NCBI GenBank assembly: GCA_023381695.1
Contig: JAMCQP010000008.1
Location: forward strand, 1 to 44,965
DNA length: 44,965 nt
Source: Bacillota bacterium
GTDB taxonomy: Bacteria; Bacillota; UBA5301; JAMCQP01
Direction: 5' to 3'
A program made the translations under genes and the position numbers. Positions 32,571 through 40,582 of the stretch are shown piece by piece (position 1 is the stretch's first letter; each line of letters begins with the position of its first letter). The notes under the pieces were generated by a model. It was not told the origin of the DNA. It did not search any database and saw only the letters and a list, made by a program, of their open reading frames with translations.

Positions 32571-33674
32571 TTGATTCTCCTGGGCGCCACTTTTTTCACC
32601 AATGGGATTGAATGGCTGGGCAAGAGGCTGAACCTATCGGAAGGGGCGGTGGGAAGCATCCTGGCCGCGGTGGGCACCGCGCTGCCGGAGACGCTGATCC
32701 CGATCATCGCCATTCTGTTTAACAGAGGAGAGGGATCGCATGAAGTTGGAATCGGGGCGATTCTCGGAGCGCCGTTCATGCTCAGCACCCTGGCCTTCTT
32801 CATCGTGGGGCTTTCAGTGATCCTGTTCAGGCGCGGATTAAGGCGCGGAAAATCGGACTCGCCGAGTTTCGTTGAGGCTGCCAATTTCGTAGATTCCACC
32901 GGCGATACTGCTTCCCATGGTCCCATTGATCCCGTTGGTTCCGGCGGTACGGCAGGGACCGTTCCGGCAACAAGGCCCGCCGTTGTCCGCCTTTTTCTCT
33001 CCATCGACACCTCCATCATGGGCCGGGATCTGGGATTCTTCCTGGTGGTCTACTCCGTGGCGGTGGCCACCTCCCTGCTTCCCGCCGGGTGGATCAGGCC
33101 GGTGATTGCCCTGGCCCTGGTAGCTGCTTACCTGTACTACGCAGCGCGCACCATCCAAGACGGCGCGGGAACGGGGGAACACCAGCTTGCGCCGCTATAT
33201 TTCGCCAGGAAAACCGGAAACCCCGCTTTGAGCCTGATATTGCCACAGGTGCTGCTGGCCATCGCCGGCATCGCCCTGGCCGCCAACCTCTTCGTGAACG
33301 CCCTGGGCAGCCTCTCGACGGCTTTTGGAATTCCCGCCCTGGTTCTATCGCTCTTTATCGCGCCCATTGCCACGGAATTGCCCGAGAAGTTCAACAGCGT
33401 AATCTGGATCCGTGAGGGCAAGGATACCCTGGCTTTGGGCAACATCACCGGAGCAATGGTCTTCCAGAGTTCCCTGATTCCCGCTCTGGGCATCGCCTTT
33501 ACCCCCTGGGCTCTCTCCCCCGTTGCCGCCGCCAGTGCCATTTTAGCCATCCTTTCGGCCGGGATGGTCTACCTTTCCCTGCGGCGGACCGGCCGCCTCC
33601 ATTCCGGCACTTTGCTCTTCTCCGGCGCCTTTTACGTGGCCTTCATTTTGATTACCGCAACCGGCGTGCTGTAA
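32571..33674 (+). CDS. CaCA-type cation (Na+ or H+/Ca2+) antiporter
   Basis: A 367-residue, about 10-helix membrane exchanger with two inverted repeats. The alpha motifs are LAAVGTALPETLIPII (about residue 32-47) and LSLFIAPIATELPEKFNS in the second half; their Glu residues bind the cation. The cytoplasmic loop between halves is a Ser/Gly-rich, repeat-like stretch (SFVEAANFVDST, GSGGTAGT). The listed TTG has no ribosome site; GGAGGG at 32519-32525 points to a non-standard CTG at 32529 or 32532, adding about 13 residues. The next 160 bases hold no gene. Confidence 0.85.
   Translation: MILLGATFFTNGIEWLGKRLNLSEGAVGSILAAVGTALPETLIPIIAILFNRGEGSHEVGIGAILGAPFMLSTLAFFIVGLSVILFRRGLRRGKSDSPSFVEAANFVDSTGDTASHGPIDPVGSGGTAGTVPATRPAVVRLFLSIDTSIMGRDLGFFLVVYSVAVATSLLPAGWIRPVIALALVAAYLYYAARTIQDGAGTGEHQLAPLYFARKTGNPALSLILPQVLLAIAGIALAANLFVNALGSLSTAFGIPALVLSLFIAPIATELPEKFNSVIWIREGKDTLALGNITGAMVFQSSLIPALGIAFTPWALSPVAAASAILAILSAGMVYLSLRRTGRLHSGTLLFSGAFYVAFILITATGVL
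32865..32900. repeat. 18-bp degenerate tandem units inside the antiporter loop
   Basis: AGTTTCGTTGAGGCTGCC and AATTTCGTAGATTCCACC encode SFVEAA and NFVDST. Just upstream a 12-bp unit GGCGCGGATTAA/GGCGCGGAAAAT is also doubled. Confidence 0.75.
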
Positions 33675-33835
33675 CTACGACCGGATATTCCTTTACAAGC
33701 GTCAACCGGTGTGTCCAACCAGCATGCAAGTTCTCTTGCAGGAATTTCAAGCAAATGGGTGAATTAAACTGGCGATGGGTGATTGCCTTCAAGCCAGTAA
33801 ACGCCAAACCGCAATAAGCACGGGAGGATACCGCC

Positions 33836-34717
33836 ATGCTCCAAAAAATTCGCCGGTTGTCTGCCGTAGCTTACCGACTCGCCGGGGCTTTCATCCTGCT
33901 GGCATTACTGACCGTCGCCGGTGGTTTCACCAGTGGCTCTGCCAGTGGAAAAACCGTGGAGGATTTCTCCATCCTTCCCCTCTCAGGCCAGACCGTACAA
34001 GAGCTCGTCGTGGAAAACCCTCTGGGGCCCGTGGAAGTAGCCTATAAGGAGCAGGCCCAGCCCGAAATAAGGATCCAGAAGACCGGCCGCGGCGTGCGGG
34101 CGGCCCTCACCCAGAGATCCCTGGACAGCGTGAAAATCGAAGTCTCGGAGGAAGAGGGCGTTCTGCGGATCGCTACCCGCCCCCCGCGCACCCCCGGCTG
34201 GTGGTTCTCCGCCACGGTGCGGCTGACGGTGGTTCTCCCGAACCAATCTCTGCAAAACATTTCCTTGACCGTCCGAAAAGGTGAGATCGCCATACGCGGG
34301 ATCCGGGTCCGCGACCAGGTCACAGCCTCCACCGGCAACGGCGAGATCGACGTCCTGAACGCGGCGGGGAAGTTTGATCTGGCGACCTCGGACGGCAAGA
34401 TCCTCCTGGAAAATGTCGACCTGCGCCCTGGTTCCAGGATAGTTTCCTCCAGAGGGGCGATCAGCGGGCGGCTCCGGATCTGGGCGCCCGGTTCCTACCA
34501 TCTTGAAACTTTGCGGGGGGACATCGCGGTAACATTGACGGACCTGACACCGGTGGAGATTGAAGCCTCCGCTTCCCGGGGAAATTTCCGGATCAAGGGC
34601 CTGCCCGGCCTGGTCATTGATGAGATGGGCCCCAGCCGCGTGCGTGCTCATATCGGAACCGGCGAGGTCCAGTTGAATCTGAACAGCCAAGACGGGGATA
34701 TCGCCATTTCCAAATAA
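33836..34717 (+). CDS. DUF4097-family beta-strand repeat protein, exported
   Basis: A 293-residue extracytoplasmic protein. ATG 33836 has a GGGAGG site. A signal peptide (FILLALLTVAGGFTSGSASG, about residues 19-38) precedes a long beta-solenoid of the DUF4097 kind: TVQELVVENPLGPVEV, GEIAIRGIRVRDQVTASTGN, GEIDVLNAAGKFDLATSDGK, GDIAVTLTDLTPVEIEASAS, GEVQLNLNSQDGDIAIS. Such proteins often sit in membrane-stress loci; no specific function can be stated. A hairpin follows at 34735-34753. Confidence 0.87.
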   Translation: MLQKIRRLSAVAYRLAGAFILLALLTVAGGFTSGSASGKTVEDFSILPLSGQTVQELVVENPLGPVEVAYKEQAQPEIRIQKTGRGVRAALTQRSLDSVKIEVSEEEGVLRIATRPPRTPGWWFSATVRLTVVLPNQSLQNISLTVRKGEIAIRGIRVRDQVTASTGNGEIDVLNAAGKFDLATSDGKILLENVDLRPGSRIVSSRGAISGRLRIWAPGSYHLETLRGDIAVTLTDLTPVEIEASASRGNFRIKGLPGLVIDEMGPSRVRAHIGTGEVQLNLNSQDGDIAISK

Positions 34718-34734
34718 CGCTTCAAAAAAATAAA

Positions 34735-34753
34735 AGAGCCTGTCGCTGGCTCT
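34735..34753 (+). terminator. hairpin after the DUF4097 gene
   Basis: AGAGCC (34735-34740) pairs with GGCTCT (34748-34753) around a 7-base loop; the following bases are only mildly T-rich. Confidence 0.45.
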
Positions 34754-34775
34754 CCCTTTCGCTCTCCCTTACCCC

Positions 34776-34809
34776 CCAAAAAGAGCACAGTTGATCGCTC
34801 AACTGTGCT
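34776..34809 (-). terminator. strong intrinsic terminator overlapping the zinc-ribbon gene stop
   Basis: Perfect 11-bp stem AGCACAGTTGA/TCAACTGTGCT (34784-34794 and 34799-34809), loop TCGC, then five T on the minus strand. The TGA stop of the zinc-ribbon gene lies in the stem. Confidence 0.85.
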
Positions 34810-34954
34810 TGTAGGAAGCCCCACCGGCTACCTTCTGCCACAACGTCTTTTTGGAGTCGTCGTGGATGTTGGTCTTGCGCCACAGATCGGCGCCGCACTT
34901 CTTGCAGAAAGCGTCTCCCGAGAAATTGGCGGTCTTGCAATCAGGACATACCAT
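34799..34954 (-). CDS. 51-residue zinc-ribbon protein
   Basis: ATG 34954 has a perfect AAGGAGG site 8 bases upstream and the frame ends in a terminator stem, so this is very likely a real small gene. Residues 3-6 and 17-20 form two CPDC / CKKC knuckles (MVCPDCKTANFSGDAFCKKC), a rubredoxin-like zinc ribbon. The rest (LWRKTNIHDD, TLWQKVAGGA) is basic. It resembles small zinc-ribbon regulators or partner subunits; function unknown. Confidence 0.8.
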   Translation of the reverse strand: MVCPDCKTANFSGDAFCKKCGADLWRKTNIHDDSKKTLWQKVAGGASYKHS

Positions 34955-35528
34955 TTAATGTACCTCCTTGGTCCCGGCCTGGCCTTGAGACTCGCTCGTC
35001 TCCCGGCTTGCCGATGAATCAGATTTGCGGGATCACCGTGGGTCATTTTGTATCCCACATGTATCATTTTGGTCCCGCCTTTAACATCATTTTACTGCAG
35101 TCCAGATAGAAAGTCAACAACCGCCTTTCGCCCCGTTTTAAGCAAAACCGGCCGTCTATGGCAATGGACCCCAAAAGCTCTAAAGCATCACCACACGGGT
35201 GAGGTTTTTCGGGTTTTCCGGGTTAAAACCTTCCGGCCTGAACCCCCAAGCCGTCTCGTCGCATTCCCGGCCCTTCTTGATCTGGCGGAAGACATCCTCG
35301 TAAGGGATGAGGGATAGAATGGGATGGGCATAGGTATAAGTGCCAATCGAAAACTAGTTGCGCCATATCTATTCTCCGCTTTGCGCGGTTTTCCTCCCCG
35401 TAAAACTTATCTTTTGCCGCTTTTTTCCGGTGGCGTAAGAAGGATTTTTGGAAAGGAGAGCCAATATATAAGTTGGTATATCAATATGCCAACTATATCC
35501 TTTCCAAAATTCCAACGGCAAAGTCGAG
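34955..35528. other. 574-bp intergenic region with a possible gene remnant
   Basis: On the minus strand an open frame of about 55 residues, with stop near 35184, reads PYEDVFRQIKKGRECDETAW and continues GFRPEGFNPENPKN. It looks protein-like but has no start codon or ribosome site, so it may be the tail of a deleted gene. The plus-strand end of the region is AT-rich and contains the GntR operator. Nothing else was recognised. Confidence 0.35.
35471..35494. promoter_or_regulatory. palindromic operator upstream of the GntR gene
   Basis: AGTTGGTATAT-CA-ATATGCCAACT is an inverted repeat with one mismatch, 44 bp before the regulator start. The half-site TTGGTATA resembles known binding sites of NagR/DasR-type GntR regulators of amino-sugar genes; autoregulation is inferred. 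Confidence 0.65.
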
Positions 35529-35537
35529 GTGCGACCG

Positions 35538-35585
35538 GTGGAGTCCGCAAGCAGAGCCCTGGTGGAATCCGTAAGCAGAGACAAC
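35538..35585. repeat. 24-bp duplication at the start of the GntR gene
   Basis: GTGGAGTCCGCAAGCAGAG at 35538 and GTGGAATCCGTAAGCAGAG at 35562 start 24 bp apart and encode VESASRAL and VESVSRDN. Confidence 0.85.
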
Positions 35586-36299
35586 CCGATCCCTCTTTAC
35601 CTGCAGATCAAGGAGTTCTGGCGGAAACAGATCGAGGGCGGCGCCCTCCAGCCCGGGGATCAGATTCCCACCGACCAGGAGCTCTGTGAACGCTACGACG
35701 TCAGCAGAATCACCGTGAAACAGGCCATCAACGCCCTGGTAAACGAGGGGCTGGTTATCCGTCGCCAGGGCAAGGGTACCTTTGTGGCCAAACCCAAGCT
35801 GCAACAGGATCTGCTCAAACTGACCAGCTTCACGGAGGATATGTGGCAGCGCGGGCTGGTGCCTGGGGCAAGCCTGCTCAGCAAGGAGCTCATCCCCGCG
35901 CCGTCGGAGATCGCCAAGTCCTTGCAACTCAAAGAGGGCGAAAAGGTCGTTCGCATCCAGCGCCTGCGCCTGGCGGACAACGAACCGCTGGCGGTGGAGA
36001 CCCTCTATGTTCCCTACGCCGTCTGCCCCGAACTTTTAGGAGATGATCTGGGCGGCCAGTCCTTCTACGGGCTCCTGGAAAACCGGTACGGCTTGCGCCT
36101 GAATAAGGCCGAGCAGTTTCTGGAAGGATCGCTGGCCACCAAAAAGGAGGCGCACCTTCTGCGCATCAGGGAAAAGGATGCGGTCCTGCTAACGGAACGG
36201 ATTACTTCGCTGGAGGACGGCCGCCCCGTGGAATTTGCCAAGTCCGTCTATCGCGGGGATAAGTACAAGTTCCACGTGGTTCTCCACCGCCATCCGTGA
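35538..36299 (+). CDS. GntR-family regulator, HutC/UTRA type
   Basis: A 253-residue repressor: winged helix-turn-helix at about 18-85 (PLYLQIKEFWRKQIEGG, YDVSRITVKQAINALVNEGL, GKGTFVAKP) and a UTRA effector domain from about 95 (KLTSFTEDMWQRG, RIQRLRLADNEPLAVETLY, EFAKSVYRGDKYKFHVV). UTRA domains of this branch bind sugar phosphates such as GlcN-6-P or GlcNAc-6-P. GTG 35538 has GAGGTG 6 bases before it; GTG 35529 is the alternative. The regulator heads the SIS-kinase-glycosidase operon and probably represses it through the 35471-35494 palindrome. The first 16 residues are a repeat (VESASRAL/VESVSRDN). Confidence 0.9.
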   Translation: MESASRALVESVSRDNPIPLYLQIKEFWRKQIEGGALQPGDQIPTDQELCERYDVSRITVKQAINALVNEGLVIRRQGKGTFVAKPKLQQDLLKLTSFTEDMWQRGLVPGASLLSKELIPAPSEIAKSLQLKEGEKVVRIQRLRLADNEPLAVETLYVPYAVCPELLGDDLGGQSFYGLLENRYGLRLNKAEQFLEGSLATKKEAHLLRIREKDAVLLTERITSLEDGRPVEFAKSVYRGDKYKFHVVLHRHP

Positions 36300-36363
36300 C
36301 CGGGCAGAGGGTTTCTGACCTTCTGCCCTCTTCATTCCCCCGAGGAAGGAGAGATCCCCCCAA

Positions 36364-37098
36364 ATGCACGCCACACAATACTTCCAGATAGTAAGGAAAC
36401 TGATGGCCAGAGTGGAAGAGACCCAGGTCGCCGCCATCGATAAGGCCGCCGAGGTAATCGCCGATACTATCGCAAAAGGTGGAGTTCTCCATATCTTTGG
36501 GACAGGCCATTCCCATATGCTGGGCGAAGAGCTCTTCTACCGGGCCGGCGGCCTTGTACCCGTGAACATGATCTTCGAGCCCGGCCTGATGCTCCACCAG
36601 GGAGCCGCCAAAAGCACCCGGCTGGAGAAACTGCCCGGATACGCGAAGATCATCCTGGAAGAAGCCGGCACCAGGGCCGGCGAACCCATCATCATCCTCT
36701 CCAACTCCGGGATAAACGCCGTGCCCGTGGAAATGGCCCTGGAAGCTAAAGCGCAGGGCCTGGTGGTCATCGCGCTAAGCTCTTTGGCCATGGCGACTGC
36801 GGCCCAGCCACGTCATTCCTCGGGCAAGAAGCTCTTCGAGGTCGCCGATATCTGCCTGGACAATTGCGTGATACCCGGTGACGCCGTGCTGGAACTCCCC
36901 GGGCTGGCCCAGAAGGTGGGGCCGATCTCCACACTGCTTGGTGCGCTCATCTTAAACGTCCTGATCATCCGCGTGATCGAGCGGTTGATCGAGGCGGGGC
37001 AGGTCCCGCCCGTTTTCATGAGTTCCAATCTGCCCGGCGGCGCCGAGTACAACGAAAAGGTGATGGCCAGGTACCGCCAGCATATCAGGGGGTTGTGA
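36364..37098 (+). CDS. SIS-domain phosphosugar-binding protein (UPF0309)
   Basis: A 244-residue sugar-isomerase-domain protein. N-terminal helical arm, then HIFGTGHSHMLGEELFYRAGG (about 43-63) as the phosphosugar pocket, IIILSNSGINAVPVEMALEA with the SNS loop (about 103-122), and ARYRQHIRGL at the end. UPF0309 proteins act on or bind phosphorylated (amino) sugars, perhaps as isomerase or etherase-like enzyme. A GAAGGAGA site precedes ATG 36364. The stop codon lies in the first copy of a short duplicated stretch (37090-37126). Confidence 0.9.
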   Translation: MHATQYFQIVRKLMARVEETQVAAIDKAAEVIADTIAKGGVLHIFGTGHSHMLGEELFYRAGGLVPVNMIFEPGLMLHQGAAKSTRLEKLPGYAKIILEEAGTRAGEPIIILSNSGINAVPVEMALEAKAQGLVVIALSSLAMATAAQPRHSSGKKLFEVADICLDNCVIPGDAVLELPGLAQKVGPISTLLGALILNVLIIRVIERLIEAGQVPPVFMSSNLPGGAEYNEKVMARYRQHIRGL

Positions 37099-37126
37099 GT
37101 TAGCGCACAAGGGTTGTAAGTTCGCG
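37090..37126. repeat. duplicated gene end in SIS-kinase gap
   Basis: GGGTTGTGAGTTAGCG (37090-37105) and GGGTTGTAAGTTCGCG (37111-37126). The first carries the SIS stop codon TGA, and the second has TAA in the same place. Confidence 0.8.
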
Positions 37127-37156
37127 ATACGCGATATTGGGGTCGTGATCTCGAAG

Positions 37157-38179
37157 ATGGAAAAATATTTTATCGGGGTCGACGGCGGCGGCACCAAGAC
37201 ACTCTGCTTGCTGGCGTCGGAAGACGGCGCCATCCTGGGCAGGGGGGAAGGGGGGCCGGTTAACCCCGTCTTTGTCCCCAGGGAGGAGGCCAGATCCTCC
37301 TTACGCCAGGCCGTGGCCCAGGCCCTCAAGCAGGCCGGTGCAACAGGCCGCCGGATCAGCGACGTGGAAACGATCTACATCGGGGCACCCGCGGTCGACC
37401 AGCAGCTCAGCCTGGAGGCCCTGGCCGGCCTGTGCCGGTTTGAACGCCTGGTCTCCAACGCCGACGACGCTCTTAACGCCTTTACCGGCGCTCTGGTGGC
37501 TCCCCCCGGCGTGGTGGTCCTGGCCGGAACAGGCTCCTTCGCCATGGGCATGGACACTTCCGGCAACCAGGTGGTGGTTGGCGGCTGGGGTACTTTGCTG
37601 GGCGATGAGGGCAGCGGTTACGAGATCGGCTTGAATGCCCTGAAGGCCGTGGTCAGGGCCAGCGAGGGCCGGGACGAACCGACGCTGCTCACCCGAAAAC
37701 TCCAGCAGCATCTGCATTTTGTAGCGGAAAGCGATCTGCGGCATATTGTCTACCATACGGGCCTGACCAGGCAACAGATCGCCGCGCTGGCCATCCTGGT
37801 CTCCGAAGCGGCGTCGGACGGAGATGGCGTGGCCGCCCGGATCCTTGGTTCCGCCGGAAAGGAACTCGGCCTGCTGGCCGTGGCGGTGCTCAGGAAACTT
37901 GCACTCACCGGTAGCCCCGGCGCCGGAAGCTGCGGCGCCGATACCCCTTACAGGGTGGCGCTCACCGGCGGGGTTCGAAAGGCGGGGCGGCTCTTATTGG
38001 ATTACTTCGCCGCCACTGTTGCCGGGGCGGCGCCCGGCAGCGAGATCGTCGAGCCCCGTTTTGAGCCGGCGGTCGGCTCCCTCCTCCTTGCTTTCCAGGA
38101 ATCCGGAATCAGGCCGGATCAGGCTATCCTGGCCAACATCGATCGGACGAGCCGGTCGCTCAACCGGTCGTTCGGATGA
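37157..38179 (+). CDS. BadF/BadG-family kinase (N-acetylglucosamine kinase-like)
   Basis: A 340-residue ASKHA-fold sugar kinase. Phosphate-1 motif YFIGVDGGGTKT (residues 3-14), phosphate-2 VVLAGTGSFAMG, the conserved WGTLLGDEGSGYEIG, and adenosine-site VALTGGVRKAGRLL. It probably phosphorylates GlcNAc or a related amino sugar released by the neighbouring glycosidase-like protein. Both starts have weak ribosome sites; ATG 37157 gives the usual N-terminus, while GTG 37145 would add four residues. A Gly/Ala-rich insert (GSPGAGSCGAD) sits before the adenosine motif. Confidence 0.88.
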   Translation: MEKYFIGVDGGGTKTLCLLASEDGAILGRGEGGPVNPVFVPREEARSSLRQAVAQALKQAGATGRRISDVETIYIGAPAVDQQLSLEALAGLCRFERLVSNADDALNAFTGALVAPPGVVVLAGTGSFAMGMDTSGNQVVVGGWGTLLGDEGSGYEIGLNALKAVVRASEGRDEPTLLTRKLQQHLHFVAESDLRHIVYHTGLTRQQIAALAILVSEAASDGDGVAARILGSAGKELGLLAVAVLRKLALTGSPGAGSCGADTPYRVALTGGVRKAGRLLLDYFAATVAGAAPGSEIVEPRFEPAVGSLLLAFQESGIRPDQAILANIDRTSRSLNRSFG

Positions 38180-38243
38180 TTACCCGATAATCAGACCAGA
38201 TCTCATCCCGCGATAAGATCAGATGAAAGGAACCTTCCGCCAA

Positions 38244-40538
38244 ATGACATCCGCTCCTGCATCCATCACGCATGAAAACAGCCTGATCAAGCTTGTATTT
38301 GATCAGTCCACCGGCAGGCTCCAGGCAATCTGGAACAAGGTTACCGGCGACAACTACCTGAAACGCCCTTCGGCCTGGCGCGGCCATACCCTGGCAGTAG
38401 TCTGCCTGGATTCACTGAACAGGAAAGTCACCCTCCTCCCCGGGGAGGTTGAGGTTATGCGACTCGCCGCGGGAAGCCTGACCATGACTTACTCCCGGCT
38501 GTTTCACGCCGGGGAAGCGGTTCCCATAAACGCCTGGATAACAGTTGCCGTGGCGCCGGACAGCCCGGAGACCCTGTGGACTTTAAAGCTTGAAAACCAT
38601 GCCAGCGACCTGCGCGTGGTAGAGGTGCTCTTCCCCTATTTCCGGGGGCTGCAACTGGGGGATGCGCACACCGACGACGTAATCGTTTACCCCCACCATG
38701 CCGGCGAAAAGACCGTCAACCCCGTGGAAAAATACCCCTCTGCCCGTTATCTGAATTTCAGCCGGGCCAACACGGTAAAAGAGGCCGACGGCGCCTACTC
38801 CCGGGAGATCAACTACTGCGGCCTGGCCTCCATGATGTGGATGGATTATTACGACCCGGATGGCGGGCTTTGCCTGGCCTCGTACGACCCGGAATTCCTC
38901 CTGACGGGGCTCAGGGTCGAGACCGGCGGGCCGGATGACCCCTGGATGGGCCTTGCCATGCGGAAATACGCCTCCTGTGATCCGGGCGCCGCCTGGACTT
39001 CCCACCCCTACGCAGTGGGGATTCACACCAGCGACTGGCACTGGGGCGCGGATCGCTACCGGACCTGGTTCCAGAGGATCGTGCCCGCGCCGGCGTTTTC
39101 CGGAACAACCGGGCTCGCCGGAACACCGGAGCTTCCCGGAACGTCCAGGTTTCGCGAAACGCCCATTTCGGCCAGGCTCCGGGAAGAATATGCGGTGAGC
39201 CCCCGCTATGATTTTCGTAACGGCGGGCGGGTTATTCACCGGTTTGAGGAGATCCCGGAGATGTTCGAAGCCGACAGGGCCGAAGGAGTTGACCACTTCT
39301 TCATCGCGGGCTGGAACCGCCGCGGCTTCGACAACAACTACCCCGAATACCACCCGGACATGGAGCTGGGCTCGCCCGCGGAACTGGCGGAAGGTTGTCG
39401 CTATGTCAACGCTCACGGGGGAAAAGTGACCTTCTACATCAACGCGCGGATCTTTGACACCGCCTCGGACTACTTCCCCACCTCGGGGCAGGCCTGGGCT
39501 GTCAAGGACGAGCAAGGGAGCCTTTCCCACGAGACCTATGAACCCCGGACCTTCGCCGTGATGTGCCCGGATGCCCCCGGCTGGCAAAAACACCTGGCGG
39601 ACACGGCCGCCTGGATGGTGAAATCCTACGGCGCCCGGGGAATCTACCTCGATCAGCTCGGCTCGGCCACCCCCCTGCCGTGCTACGATCCCGCCCATGG
39701 GCACAGCCATCATGGGCAAGGCCACCACGGCACCTTCAACCACGGCTATCTCAAGATCCTCGCCGCCGTGAAGGCCGGCATCGAAGAGCAAGATCCCCAG
39801 GCTTTTATCATGATCGAAAACTGCGGTGACGTCTACGGGCAATATGTTTCCGGCAACCTGACCTGGAACGGCGAACTTTACGACGAATTCTTCAACCTGT
39901 ACAAGTACACCTTCCCGGATTACGTTCAGGTCAACATGGTGCACCCGCGCCACATCGCCGACCGCCCCGCCCGGGAGACGTACTTTTACCGGGATGTGGA
40001 GCGAGCCATGCTGCTGGGCAGCATCTTCTGGGTGGCCTTCAACCGGCGGTTTCTGCCGGAAGACGAGGATCTCAAGGAATACATGCGGAAAGCCCTGCGG
40101 ATGCGCAGGGCTCTGGCGCCGTACTTTGCCGCCGGCAGGTTTGTGGACGAGATCGGGTTGAGCGCGCAGGGAACGGTCCATGCCACACACTGGATCCTTG
40201 ACGGTGAAATGGGGGATCCGGGGAAACAGTCCAGCAGGGGGGAAGCGATCAACCGGAGGAAACCCGGGCACTTAATCGTGGTCGGCAATCCGGACCAGCG
40301 TTCAGACGCCACGATTCAGTTCCAGCCAGGGGCCACAATCCAGTCCCAGCAAGAGGCTCCCGCCTTGCAGACCACCTTCGAAATCCGGCAACTGACCCTG
40401 GATGGGCAACAAACCCGGGACCGGCAACCGGCCCTGGAAGCCGGCTTTTCTCCGGCAAAGGCCCGGGTGGAAGACGGGGAATTGATCCTTTCCGTCCCCG
40501 TTTCGCGCCTATCGGCATTTCTGATCCCGGGGAAATGA
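38244..40538 (+). CDS. DUF6259 family, glycoside-hydrolase-like TIM-barrel protein
   Basis: A 764-residue cytoplasmic-looking protein (no signal peptide). Residues about 10-270 are a beta-sandwich (ENSLIKLVFDQSTGRLQAI, FPYFRGLQLGD). Residues about 330-640 form a barrel with FFIAGWNRRGFDNNYPEYHP, GIYLDQLG (Asp about 470) and FIMIENCGDVYGQ (Glu about 525), positions expected for nucleophile and acid in GH31/36-like enzymes. The C-terminus is a beta domain with Gln-rich repeats. ATG 38244 is 11 bases after AAAGGAA; 38223 is an alternative. In an operon with sugar kinase and SIS protein, it likely cleaves an imported amino-sugar glycoside; no activity is proven. Confidence 0.8.
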   Translation: MTSAPASITHENSLIKLVFDQSTGRLQAIWNKVTGDNYLKRPSAWRGHTLAVVCLDSLNRKVTLLPGEVEVMRLAAGSLTMTYSRLFHAGEAVPINAWITVAVAPDSPETLWTLKLENHASDLRVVEVLFPYFRGLQLGDAHTDDVIVYPHHAGEKTVNPVEKYPSARYLNFSRANTVKEADGAYSREINYCGLASMMWMDYYDPDGGLCLASYDPEFLLTGLRVETGGPDDPWMGLAMRKYASCDPGAAWTSHPYAVGIHTSDWHWGADRYRTWFQRIVPAPAFSGTTGLAGTPELPGTSRFRETPISARLREEYAVSPRYDFRNGGRVIHRFEEIPEMFEADRAEGVDHFFIAGWNRRGFDNNYPEYHPDMELGSPAELAEGCRYVNAHGGKVTFYINARIFDTASDYFPTSGQAWAVKDEQGSLSHETYEPRTFAVMCPDAPGWQKHLADTAAWMVKSYGARGIYLDQLGSATPLPCYDPAHGHSHHGQGHHGTFNHGYLKILAAVKAGIEEQDPQAFIMIENCGDVYGQYVSGNLTWNGELYDEFFNLYKYTFPDYVQVNMVHPRHIADRPARETYFYRDVERAMLLGSIFWVAFNRRFLPEDEDLKEYMRKALRMRRALAPYFAAGRFVDEIGLSAQGTVHATHWILDGEMGDPGKQSSRGEAINRRKPGHLIVVGNPDQRSDATIQFQPGATIQSQQEAPALQTTFEIRQLTLDGQQTRDRQPALEAGFSPAKARVEDGELILSVPVSRLSAFLIPGK
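39097..39168. repeat. four 18-bp tandem units inside the DUF6259 gene
   Basis: Units beginning TTTCCGGAACAACC, TCGCCGGAACACC, TTCCCGGAACGTCC and TTCGCGAAACGCCC follow at exact 18-bp steps and encode a Gly/Thr/Pro linker (FSGTTGLAGTPELPGTSRF). Confidence 0.9.
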
Positions 40539-40582
40539 TCCAGGAGCCACGCCGTTATGCCTCATAAACTGTAACTGTCGCC

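Noticed and set aside
35048..35317. An 89-residue plus-strand frame in the gap before the GntR gene
   Set aside because: No ribosome site and a random-looking translation; the opposite strand looks more protein-like, though it also lacks a start.
38583..40271. A 562-residue open frame on the minus strand opposite the DUF6259 gene
   Set aside because: It is a GC-codon shadow of a gene with clear protein motifs on the plus strand; its translation is Gly/Pro/Val-rich without family features or a ribosome site.
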